NCBI GenBank assembly: GCA_049281195.1
Contig: JBAPRR010000078.1
Location: forward strand, 1-9,182
Length of the DNA: 9,182 nt
Reading direction: 5' to 3'
Source: JBAPRR01 sp049281195
GTDB taxonomy: Bacteria; Actinomycetota; Acidimicrobiia; Acidimicrobiales; CAVXTF01
Position numbers and translations under genes: made by a program. The notes beneath the pieces are model-generated. The model saw only the letters and a list, made by a program, of their open reading frames with translations. It searched no databases and had not been told where the DNA came from. This document shows positions 1-5,721 of this stretch, one piece after another (within the stretch, counting starts at the first letter, position 1; every line of letters begins with the position of its first letter).

Positions 1-345
1 GGTATAACCCGTGTACTGCGCACTCGGGCACAGGGTCTCCCAACCCGACGCGCAAAGTTCGCACGCGCCGCAAGCCCAACCGAGCCACGGGACAGCAACC
101 CGGTCGCCTTCGGTGATGCCTTGGACACCAGCACCTACGCACTCGACAAGGCCCACTCCTTCGTGACCTGGAATGAAAGGCGGGTTGGGTTTGGCTGGCC
201 AGTCCCCGTGCGCGGCGTGGATATCGGTGTGACAAAGACCGGAGGTCTCGATTCGCACAACCACCTGGCCGTGACCGGGCTGTGGAATGGCCACGTCCTC
301 GACGACGAGGGGCTGCCCGAACGATTTGACAACTGCTGCCTTCAT
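1..345 (-). CDS. adhP: Zinc-dependent alcohol dehydrogenase, AdhP type (N-terminal 115 aa, cut by the window edge)
   Basis: The reverse complement of 345-1 reads as an open frame of 115 residues beginning MKAAVVKSFGQPLVVEDV. It matches the N-terminal GroES-like catalytic domain of medium-chain, NAD-dependent zinc alcohol dehydrogenases, which interconvert primary alcohols and aldehydes in the cytoplasm. Catalytic-zinc ligand Cys38 lies in GLCHTDIHAAHGDWP, followed by GHE at 60-62. The structural-zinc lobe is complete, with Cys92, Cys95, Cys98 and Cys106 in the CGxCxxCxxGxExxC pattern, then QYTGYT. This layout resembles AdhP and the thermophilic Bacillus enzyme more closely than class III enzymes. 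The start is supported by AAGGAGA at 357-351, five bases upstream. The cofactor-binding Rossmann half lies outside the window. The family is secure. The symbol adhP is the best guess within it, and the physiological substrate cannot be read from the sequence. Confidence 0.93.
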   Translation of the reverse strand, partial: MKAAVVKSFGQPLVVEDVAIPQPGHGQVVVRIETSGLCHTDIHAAHGDWPAKPNPPFIPGHEGVGLVECVGAGVQGITEGDRVAVPWLGWACGACELCASGWETLCPSAQYTGYT

Positions 346-350
346 GACGA

Positions 351-357
351 TCTCCTT
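351..357 (-). promoter_or_regulatory. Ribosome binding site of the alcohol dehydrogenase gene
   Basis: On the minus strand AAGGAGA lies five bases before the ATG at 345. It fixes the start of the dehydrogenase and shows that the gene is not merely a fragment of a longer frame. Confidence 0.8.
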
Positions 358-408
358 CGAAAGGCTTTTGATGGTTTGGTTGGTCTGAGTGTTGATGAAG
401 ACCTGAGA

Positions 409-441
409 CCCAGCCGGCCCGCGCAGTGCGGGCCGGCTGGG
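409..441 (-). terminator. Strong GC-rich hairpin, probable terminator of the 467-1084 gene
   Basis: Positions 409-422 and 428-441 are perfect reverse complements, giving a 14-bp stem with a 5-nt loop (GCAGT). The hairpin sits 26 bases after the stop of the minus-strand membrane protein gene and upstream of the alcohol dehydrogenase start at 345. It would insulate the two co-directional genes. No clear U-tract follows in the minus direction, though the plus side is T-rich (GTGTTTGGTTGTGGTTT). A rho-independent role is therefore likely but not ideal. Confidence 0.7.
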
Positions 442-466
442 GTGTTTGGTTGTGGTTTCCGCAGGG

Positions 467-1084
467 TCAGGCGGGCACCAGAACCTTGGATTCGTGGACC
501 TGAGGAGCGAAGAGCTCCTTGGTCTCGTCTGTGCGTCGGGCGTGGGTGACCCCGAAGAGGACGAGCAGGGCCATCAGCCCGGCGAGGATGAAAGCGACTA
601 TCGCACCCCAGGTCGCAATCTCTCCCATCACGGAGAAGCCGTACGCCTCGAGTAGCAGGCCCCGGAGCGTGGTTCCTTGGAAGACGGTCTGGACCTTGGC
701 CTCAGCGGCGGTGTATGCGGTCGATCCCTTGGGAAGTACCATGGCGGCTGCGCTCAGCTGGGCATAGGTCTTGCCTCCGCCGATTTCACCAAGGTGCACG
801 GCTATGAAGTCATTGGCGTAGACCTCCGCCTGGGCGCCTGTTGTCAGCTGCTCGCCCGCGTACTGGGACACCGTCGGGATCATGGACGTCGTGATCTCGG
901 TGCCGTTCGGGTGGGCGAAGGCAGCCTTGGACGGGAAGGTGATCTGCTGCTCAGCGAGCTGGTTGTGCACATTGCTGTTCGCGAAGTTCGCGCCCACCAG
1001 TAACAGTGCACCGGCTACCGCCAGTACGACAACGATGAGAGCGCCGCCGATGCTTGTCAACTCGTCGAAAGCTTTTCGCTTCAT
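467..1084 (-). CDS. Two-helix membrane protein of unknown function, 205 aa
   Basis: The product begins MKRKAFDELTSIGGALIVVV and has two hydrophobic helices, at about residues 13-33 and 157-178. The ~120 residues between them are hydrophilic and contain no cysteine. The ~27-residue tail after helix 2 starts HARRTDETKE. Basic residues before helix 1 and after helix 2 predict both termini inside and the central domain outside the membrane. I do not recognise the family. The central part (VSQYAGEQLTTGAQAEVYAN, then FIAVHLGEIGGGKTY) has no enzymatic motif that I can name. The ATG is preceded by AAGGAGA at 1097-1091, six bases away, so the start is well supported. Two DosR-like palindromes lie 98-166 bases upstream in the divergent spacer, suggesting control by hypoxia or redox. 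A hairpin follows the stop. Confidence 0.85.
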   Translation of the reverse strand: MKRKAFDELTSIGGALIVVVLAVAGALLLVGANFANSNVHNQLAEQQITFPSKAAFAHPNGTEITTSMIPTVSQYAGEQLTTGAQAEVYANDFIAVHLGEIGGGKTYAQLSAAAMVLPKGSTAYTAAEAKVQTVFQGTTLRGLLLEAYGFSVMGEIATWGAIVAFILAGLMALLVLFGVTHARRTDETKELFAPQVHESKVLVPA

Positions 1085-1181
1085 GATTACTCTCCTTGCT
1101 CAGTGACCCCTCCTTGCGAGGAGATCTGTTCCATCGTCTGCGCGGAGGGACCCAGAAGCGAGGGCGAGAAGGTCCTAAGCA

Positions 1182-1201
1182 CTAGGGACGAAAGTCCTGA
1201 A
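1182..1201. promoter_or_regulatory. DosR/DevR-like operator, box 1
   Basis: CTAGGGACGAAAGTCCTGAA closely resembles the mycobacterial DosR consensus TTSGGGACTWWAGTCCCSAA. The left core GGGAC is perfect, the spacer is the required four bases, the right core is GTCCT (one mismatch), and the GAA end also fits. It lies in the divergent spacer 98 bases upstream of the membrane protein start (1084) and 83 bases upstream of the start at 1284. The match is by eye. A binding protein from the DevR/NarL class is inferred. Confidence 0.55.
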
Positions 1202-1230
1202 CCGGCAGTTCTCGATCAGACAATGTGGCA

Positions 1231-1250
1231 ATCAGGAAAAAGGTCCCTTA
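1231..1250. promoter_or_regulatory. DosR/DevR-like operator, box 2, overlapping a -35 region
   Basis: The reverse strand reads TAAGGGACCTTTTTCCTGAT. It has a perfect GGGAC core, a four-base spacer and a degenerate second half-site (TTCCT). It is weaker than box 1, with about 13 of 20 positions fitting the DosR consensus. Its edge overlaps the -35 position (1248-1253) of the promoter proposed for the small gene at 1284. DosR-type activators bind in that position on mycobacterial promoters. The two boxes are centred about 49 bases apart. Confidence 0.4.
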
Positions 1251-1276
1251 CGAACGGCAAGAGCAAGCCGCATAAT
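1248..1276 (+). promoter_or_regulatory. Candidate promoter of the 1284 gene, possibly leaderless
   Basis: CATAAT at 1271-1276 matches the -10 consensus at five of six bases. A poor -35 (TTACGA, 1248-1253) lies 17 bases upstream and is overlapped by DosR-like box 2, as expected for an activator-dependent promoter. Initiation about seven bases after the -10 would fall on the GTG at 1284. That would give a leaderless mRNA and explain why no Shine-Dalgarno sequence precedes any of the possible starts. Confidence 0.4.
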
Positions 1277-1283
1277 GGCTTTC

Positions 1284-1619
1284 GTGAGCATGTATGTCGA
1301 TATCCTCTCGAACGCCGTCGCCAGTAGAACCGATGATTGGACGATTAACGAACTCGTGGGCTACGCGATCGTGTTTCGTGAAGCCATCGACAACTCCGGC
1401 GCCTACGGCCAATGCGCCGCGGATGTGCTCGCAGCGGAGATCGCTTACGATCGTGCTCTGATCTGCCTTTGCGAGCTCCACGGGATCGCCGTCGACGCCC
1501 AGGCGTTCATGCATCCGCACGAAGCCAGGCTCTCCCTCGAGTCGCACCTGGCGAGTGTCGGCGTGGACCTGGTCGAGCCGTCATACCGCAAAGGAAACCG
1601 GGTAGCGCCCCACAGGTAA
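1284..1619 (+). CDS. Small cytoplasmic protein of unknown function, 111 aa
   Basis: From the GTG at 1284 the product starts MSMYVDILSNAVASRTDDWT and is about 111 residues. It has no signal peptide or membrane helix and is mostly alpha-helical by composition. It has acidic and aliphatic heptad-like stretches (ELVGYAIVFREAI, AADVLAAEIAYDRALICLC) and three cysteines, at residues 44, 61 and 63. I do not recognise the family. Alternative starts are ATG 1275 (three residues longer) and ATG 1290 (two shorter). None has a ribosome binding site. I prefer GTG 1284 because a -10-like CATAAT at 1271-1276 would put the transcription start there and would overlap ATG 1275. The two DosR-like boxes directly upstream suggest induction under low oxygen or redox stress. 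The frame has GC-rich third positions, so it is probably a real gene. Confidence 0.65.
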   Translation: MSMYVDILSNAVASRTDDWTINELVGYAIVFREAIDNSGAYGQCAADVLAAEIAYDRALICLCELHGIAVDAQAFMHPHEARLSLESHLASVGVDLVEPSYRKGNRVAPHR

Positions 1620-1636
1620 GTGGACGAACCTTTACC

Positions 1637-2034
1637 CTCGGAACCCAGTTTGGTCGCGTAGATGGCCGCCTCAGTCCTCGACGAAGCTCGAATCTTTCGC
1701 AGTCGCGTAGTTCTCGACAGTGTCTCCGACGGAACATCGCCTCATCAATCTGGCGGTTCGTGATGCCCTGGGGGATGTTCCCAAGATGCGGCGTTCGGGG
1801 GAGTCGGTGAGGCAAGCTCGGGGTTTGGGCTCGGGAGGATTTGCGATGCGGTCAACCACCCTGGCTAGGGCCCCTCGGTCGAGCAGCCACTCGCTTGCTG
1901 CTGCCCGCTTGACATCATCGATCAGGTCCCGAGCCCGGAACTGTTTGAGGACCTGCCAGCGGCCCCGTAGGAGGGCCGCAGCAGGTTGCAGACGTTGCTG
2001 TTCACTCGATGAGGTAAATGGCAACGTGGTTCAT
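1637..2034 (-). pseudogene. Decayed DevR/DosR (NarL/LuxR-type) response regulator
   Basis: No single frame covers this region, but consecutive minus-strand pieces line up with one family in the right order. At 2034, MNHVAIYLIE then a stop resembles the first receiver strand, which normally continues IDDHE. Most of the receiver is then missing. At 1952-1779 come VLKQFRARDLIDDVKRAAA, LLDRGALARVVDRIANPPEP and LTDSPERRILG, the end of the receiver plus linker. At 1776-1732, in another frame, IPQGITNRQIDEAMF is the first half of a LuxR helix-turn-helix. At 1730-1704, VGDTVENYA is the recognition-helix region. At 1702-1637, in a third frame, SSRTEAAIYATKLGSE is the classic C-terminal end. The gene therefore carries a large internal deletion, an in-frame stop and at least three frameshifts, and lacks the phospho-acceptor Asp. 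It cannot make a working regulator. The family call is strong; exact limits are approximate. Confidence 0.75.
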
Positions 2035-2195
2035 CTCCCGCATTGGAGCCTTCGGAAGAGCAAAGGTCACGACGTAACGGTTGTTCTGGCGAGTGGCGCA
2101 AGCCGCGGTGACCGAAGCCGCTTAGCTCCGTCTTTAGCCCCCATATCGCTCTTTCTCGCCAGCCAGATGCTGACAAGACGGCTCTTCACCGGAAA
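2035..2195. other. Spacer with no recognisable gene
   Basis: These bases lie between the dead response regulator and the tRNA fragment. Both strands carry only short open frames without ribosome binding sites or recognisable protein motifs. I see no repeat or strong hairpin. It may be the former upstream region of the regulator gene. Confidence 0.4.
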
Positions 2196-2244
2196 TTCGC
2201 GTGGAGGCGATGAGGCTCGAACCCACGGACTTCTTGACTGCCAG
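2196..2244 (-). repeat. Truncated tRNA-Ala copy, distal attachment-site repeat
   Basis: These 49 bases match 5642-5690 at 46 positions in the same orientation. On the minus strand they run from the first base of the seven-base anticodon loop (CTGGCAG), through the variable region, T arm and 3' acceptor strand, to the discriminator base at 2202 and six bases beyond. The D arm, the 5' acceptor strand and the 5' strand of the anticodon stem are absent. One of the three changes weakens the T stem. The piece therefore cannot be a tRNA. It fits the displaced 3' end of a tRNA gene after integration by a tyrosine recombinase. Confidence 0.8.
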
Positions 2245-2570
2245 GCCTGTCCCCTTCAGGAGATCGAGCTTGGTGCTCTATTGCGACTACTTGAATCCGA
2301 GCTGTTTGCCGAGGTCGTCTGGAGGGGCATGGCCTGGCAGTTAGTAGAACTCGATGGCGGTTCTCCTTGCGAGTAGACGCAGTTCGCCACTACCCAACTT
2401 CGACAAACGCAAAAGGCAAGCCACGGAACGTGACGATTCGCCGGGATCCAGAGACAGGACGTCGCCGAGGGCCCCTTGCGAGAAACTCCTTGCCGAACAT
2501 CGATAGTCAAACGTATGTTCCTCTGCGGGAGATCGCGGATGTCGAGCGCATGGTCGAATTTTTCGATACA
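2245..2570. other. 326-base stretch without a recognisable gene
   Basis: This region lies between the tRNA fragment and the end of the GGDEF-EAL gene. A plus-strand frame with no good start gives a helical-looking stretch (IELGALLRLLESELFAEVVW, about 2263-2322) and stops at 2376. Another plus frame runs 2367-2600 and overlaps the next gene tail to tail. Neither has a ribosome binding site, and I recognise no integrase or recombination-directionality motif. It may be decayed sequence at the end of the proposed element. Confidence 0.4.
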
Positions 2571-4412
2571 TCACACAGAGATCAGCCACGGAGAACTTGA
2601 GTTGCTCATCATGTCGTCGAGCATCTCCACCTTCATTGGTCTCGACAAGTAGAAACCTTGTGAGAAATCGCTAGTGAGTGCTGATATTTCGCGGTCTTGC
2701 TCGGCTGTCTCGACTCCTTCGCATACGACGGTTAAGTCGAGTAGGTGGGCTAACTCGATCGTCTTCGACACGAAGGCATGGCCCGCCTTGCTATTTGTGA
2801 CTTTGGCAATGATCGTCTCGTCAATCTTTACGGCATCGACGGGGAACTCCATAAGGTGACTCAATGAGGAGTATCCCGTCCCGAAGTCGTCGAGAGCCAG
2901 TTGTAACCCAAGGTTCTTGAGTTGAGAAAGCACAGTGAGCGCGCGGTCAGCATCCTGAACGAGTGGAGTTTCTGTTATTTCCAGACACACGCTCTTAGGG
3001 TCGGTCTTCGTGAGGCTAAGAACGTCGTCTACCGTCTCTAAGAACCCGGACGACATGAGTTGACGCGCTGAGATGTTGACGGCCATCACGAATTCTCCAT
3101 CTCCCGTTTTCGTCTTCCAACGGTGCAGGTCGATGCAGGCGTGTTCGAGTACCCACCGTCCGATCTCGATGATCTCGCCGGATTCTTCGGCGAGCGGGAT
3201 CAGTACACCGGGTGCTATGACACCTCGCTCTGGGTGGTCCCACCGAAGCAGCGCTTCGACGCAGACAACCCGTCCATCGGTCGTGCGAACGATGGGCTGA
3301 TATTCGAGTCGAAGTTCATTTCGTTCCACGGCATGGACCATGTCCTGCTGTAACGATTCGCTCGAGTCAGTACGGTCTTGCTCGTGTTCGTCGATGACTT
3401 GATGAGCTCCTCCCCCCTTGCGCTTTACTTGATACATCGCAACGTCCGCTTTGTGCAGGAGTTGTTCAGGGTCATTCCCTTGACCGGCGAAGGCAATACC
3501 GATGCTCGCCGACAGTTCTACGGTAACCCCTGCCAGGTCGAATGGGGCAGCGAATGCACCGTCGAGGCGAGTTGCGAGACCCTCGACGTTTACCTCCGTA
3601 TTTAGATCTGTGCATACGATAACGAACTCGTCCCCCGACAGGCGCGCAAGGGTGTCGCCGGGACGGAGCATGTCGGTGAGCCGGGAGCTGACGGCGACCA
3701 ATAGCTTGTCGCCAACGAGGTGTCCCGAGTCATCGTTGACCTTCTTGAAGCCGTCAAGGTCGATGAAGAGAACGGCCACCGGTTTGGCGGAACGGCGTCG
3801 ACTTAGAAGTGCGTGCTGAATGCGCTCGAGAAGAAGAATTCGGTTAGGCAGTCCAGTAAGAGCGTCGTGCAATGCGGAGGCATGTGCGTGGGCTGCCGAA
3901 TGCAGTAGTTCGGAGCGGGCTTGAGCATTGACGAGGTAGGCCGATGCGACGTCGGCCAAGGTTTGAGCGGCCACCATGCCCTCTTCGTTTAGTGCGCCCG
4001 GTACGTCTCGATAGAGGTCGAGCGCGCCGAGTTGGGAGTCACCATGACGCAACGGAAAGGTGAATACTGCGGCGAGGCCCGCAAGAAGGGCTTGCGGAGT
4101 GAAGAGTGGGTATCCCTCTTCATTTTTGAGATCGGCAATGGCTACTGCTTTGCCGGTTCGATAGGCGACGACGCACGGTCGTTCGTCGAGCACGGTCTGC
4201 AACTCCTCAAACTGCAATGCCCGGCTATCGGACGCCGCGACATAATGGGGGCTGGTCGACTCAGAGATCAGGGTGACACCAGCTCCCGTAATGGGCATGA
4301 TCTCGACAATCCGGCGAACGAGCTGGTCCAATATTCCTTGGATGGGGAAATCGGTGAGCATCGTGCGAGCGAAGTCGCTCAATACGTCAGAAAGCTGCCG
4401 TTCTGACGCCAT
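2571..4412 (-). CDS. GAF-GGDEF-EAL cyclic-di-GMP signalling protein, 613 aa
   Basis: This is a soluble bifunctional c-di-GMP protein with no membrane helix. Residues ~15-165 form a GAF-like sensor (GAGVTLIS, ERPCVVAYRTGKAV, LGALDLYRDVPGALNEE). Residues ~180-345 form a GGDEF domain with ALTGLPNR, VLFIDLDGFKKVND, an inhibitory-site RPGD at 250-253 and, five residues later, SGDEF at 259-263. Residues ~355-605 form an EAL phosphodiesterase domain with EALLRW (386-391), Asn446 in NISARQL, Glu478 in LEITE, DDFGTGYSSL (508-517), Lys529 in KID, EGVET (565-569) and Gln585. The EAL catalytic set looks complete, so c-di-GMP hydrolysis is likely. The first glycine of GGDEF is serine, a substitution found in some active cyclases, so cyclase activity is open. 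The ATG at 4412 has only a weak purine stretch (GTGAAAG) before it. The gene stands alone inside the putative tRNA-bounded element. Confidence 0.95.
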   Translation of the reverse strand: MASERQLSDVLSDFARTMLTDFPIQGILDQLVRRIVEIMPITGAGVTLISESTSPHYVAASDSRALQFEELQTVLDERPCVVAYRTGKAVAIADLKNEEGYPLFTPQALLAGLAAVFTFPLRHGDSQLGALDLYRDVPGALNEEGMVAAQTLADVASAYLVNAQARSELLHSAAHAHASALHDALTGLPNRILLLERIQHALLSRRRSAKPVAVLFIDLDGFKKVNDDSGHLVGDKLLVAVSSRLTDMLRPGDTLARLSGDEFVIVCTDLNTEVNVEGLATRLDGAFAAPFDLAGVTVELSASIGIAFAGQGNDPEQLLHKADVAMYQVKRKGGGAHQVIDEHEQDRTDSSESLQQDMVHAVERNELRLEYQPIVRTTDGRVVCVEALLRWDHPERGVIAPGVLIPLAEESGEIIEIGRWVLEHACIDLHRWKTKTGDGEFVMAVNISARQLMSSGFLETVDDVLSLTKTDPKSVCLEITETPLVQDADRALTVLSQLKNLGLQLALDDFGTGYSSLSHLMEFPVDAVKIDETIIAKVTNSKAGHAFVSKTIELAHLLDLTVVCEGVETAEQDREISALTSDFSQGFYLSRPMKVEMLDDMMSNSSSPWLISV

Positions 4413-4677
4413 CTTTCACAGACGACTAACGGCCGAGATTGACCCTACGGACGGTGAGCTAGTAGCCGTCAGAAACTGAACAGCAACCACGAGGCTCCAG
4501 CCTCCTTGCTTCCCCAGTCACGCCCCTCTCAAAGGATACTCTCACGCATGAAATATTGCCAGCGATATATTAACTACAGCGAGTCGGCGCCATCGCTTCC
4601 CAGAGCAAAGAAAGGATTGTTCGGGTGACGATTCGCCCCTCATTGTTCTCTGAACCGATGCGCAGTTCGAAGACCAC
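4413..4677. other. Upstream region of the GGDEF-EAL gene, with an AT-rich patch
   Basis: No convincing gene lies here. An AT-rich patch at 4549-4574 (AAATATTGCC, then GATATATTAAC) stands out from the GC-rich surroundings and could contain the promoter of the minus-strand GGDEF-EAL gene. I cannot assign a clear -35/-10 pair. A short palindromic hairpin (GAGGC-tcca-GCCTC, 4491-4504) lies in what would be the 5' untranslated region. Confidence 0.35.
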
Positions 4678-4724
4678 TTACGAGAACAGTCGACGGATCG
4701 AGAACAGATTGCGTCCGCTTTCGG

Positions 4725-5147
4725 TTATCTCTTCCTCGACGAGCTCACGACGTTGATGCTCGATCGGCAGTACCGCCACTTCTCGGCCCAGGGCGGGATG
4801 TCCACATCATTGTGGTGGGGGAGAGGGAGCCCGGGAGCCACCGAGCTATCCACACGACCTCCTGCGAGAGAGCCGACCCGATGCCTCTGACATCGCCAAG
4901 GGCCATCTGCGGGAAGGCGACTGCGAAGCTTGAGTCGCCCCAAGACGAACAGATCGCTCTCATCAGACGTGGCGCGCTTCAACGTATCGAGCTTCTTGGC
5001 GATTCGTTCTTCGATGATTGCATTTAGTTTCAATCGTGTTCGGTCCATCAGCATCGTCTGTATTCCGATTTCGATTCTTTCCAGTCCCGGCGGGGGCACT
5101 GCCGAAGTCGACCCATGGGCGATCCCTGACGGGTTCACCTGTGACAC
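4725..5147 (-). CDS. Doubtful hypothetical ORF, possibly part of a decayed gene
   Basis: From the GTG at 5147 this frame encodes 140 residues. It has a protein-like helical stretch (ERIEIGIQTMLMDRTRLK, then AIIEERIAKKLDTLKRATSD) and a more arginine-rich end that looks less natural. The frame is open upstream to 5345 (ADVDLCLSTADRYLPD and YFARHLPVDETGAVQD) but has no ATG and no clear ribosome binding site. A different minus frame at about 5434-5316 also reads like protein (GGRIVALEVTSTTVGNVTYQ). A third at about 4796-4678 ends EHQRRELVEEEITESGRNLF. Together they suggest one minus-strand gene of roughly 250 codons broken by frameshifts. I recognise no family. It could also be a chance open frame in GC-rich DNA. 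Confidence 0.3.
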   Translation of the reverse strand: MSQVNPSGIAHGSTSAVPPPGLERIEIGIQTMLMDRTRLKLNAIIEERIAKKLDTLKRATSDESDLFVLGRLKLRSRLPADGPWRCQRHRVGSLAGGRVDSSVAPGLPLPHHNDVDIPPWAEKWRYCRSSINVVSSSRKR

Positions 5148-5641
5148 AGCATCTTGGACTGCCCCCGTTTCGTCGACGGGAAGATGGCGAGCGAAGTATC
5201 GGACGTCTGCAGCCTCCGGGTCGGGTAGATAACGGTCAGCCGTTGAGAGGCACAGATCGACGTCAGCACCACGACCCGTTCGACCGGCGCCGTCAACGCT
5301 CAGCGACCACGTAAAGACGCACGTCTTCGACTCTCGATCGGGCGTTCAATGGTTGCCCTCTGATACGTCACGTTGCCGACTGTCGTGCTCGTTACCTCGA
5401 GCGCAACGATCCTTCCGCCTGCAGTGGGAATGTCCTAATCATGGGTCCTCAAGGCTGCTCCCGGCGTGTCTCGTTGAACGATGCGACCTCGGTAGGAGGC
5501 AGCGACGAAAGCGGCCGCAGCTAGTTCTCTCTCCCTGTCTCGGTCGTTCGTTTCAGGACCCAAACCTCGCGTCGACGAAACGCTGACAAGGAGAGGTTTG
5601 CGAGGGGAAGTGCCGGCCACGTCGACCATCCGACCTGCACT

Positions 5642-5690
5642 TTCGAGTGGAGGCGATGGGGCTCGAACCCACGGACCTCTTGACTGCCAG
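5642..5690 (-). repeat. Proximal attachment-site repeat inside tRNA-Ala
   Basis: This is the partner of 2196-2244, with 46 of 49 bases identical in direct orientation. It comprises the 3' half of the intact tRNA-Ala, from the anticodon loop at 5690-5684 through the discriminator at 5648 and six bases past it. The identity stops at the 5' edge of the anticodon loop. Confidence 0.8.
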
Positions 5691-5721
5691 TCAAGCGCTC
5701 TACCAACTGAGCTACGCCCCC
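5648..5721 (-). tRNA. tRNA-Ala (anticodon GGC)
   Basis: The minus strand reads GGGGGCG (5721-5715) as the 5' acceptor strand and CGCCTCC as its 3' partner, with discriminator A at 5648. The D arm has AGCTCAGTTGGTAGAGC. The anticodon stem is CTTGA/TCAAG around the loop CTGGCAG, with GGC at 5688-5686. The T arm has GTGGG-TTCGAGC-CCCAT. The third acceptor pair is G3-U70, the main alanine identity element, which agrees with the GGC anticodon. No CCA is encoded. It reads the codon GCC (and GCU by wobble). The gene appears intact and is the proposed integration target of the element to its left. Confidence 0.95.

Larger units (their letters stand above)
2196..5690. mobile_element. Putative tRNA-Ala-bounded integrative element (~3.4 kb, no integrase seen)
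   Basis: The segment is flanked by direct repeats of the 3' half of tRNA-Ala(GGC), at 2196-2244 and 5642-5690. The intact tRNA sits at one end and a 3'-only fragment at the other, as expected after site-specific insertion at an anticodon loop. The cargo consists of a GAF-GGDEF-EAL gene (2571-4412) and a probably decayed gene (about 4678-5434). No integrase, excisionase or replication gene is recognisable. The element would therefore be a remnant, or one mobilised by an enzyme encoded elsewhere. An old tRNA duplication with later divergence is the main alternative. Confidence 0.45.

Noticed and set aside
121..549. A 142-residue plus-strand open frame at the left end
   Set aside because: It is antisense to the well-supported alcohol dehydrogenase, crosses the hairpin, and has no protein-like motifs.
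2202..2244. A second tRNA-Ala gene
   Set aside because: Only the 3' half is present. The D arm, the 5' acceptor strand and the 5' strand of the anticodon stem are missing, so it cannot fold into a tRNA. It is treated as an attachment-site remnant.
1720..2376. A 218-residue plus-strand open frame
   Set aside because: It is antisense to the decayed response regulator and continues through the tRNA fragment (GDEARTHGLLDCQ is tRNA-derived). No ribosome binding site or family resemblance.
2245..2570. An integrase or excisionase remnant next to the distal repeat
   Set aside because: I looked for tyrosine-recombinase motifs on both strands and saw none. The short frames here carry no recognisable signature.
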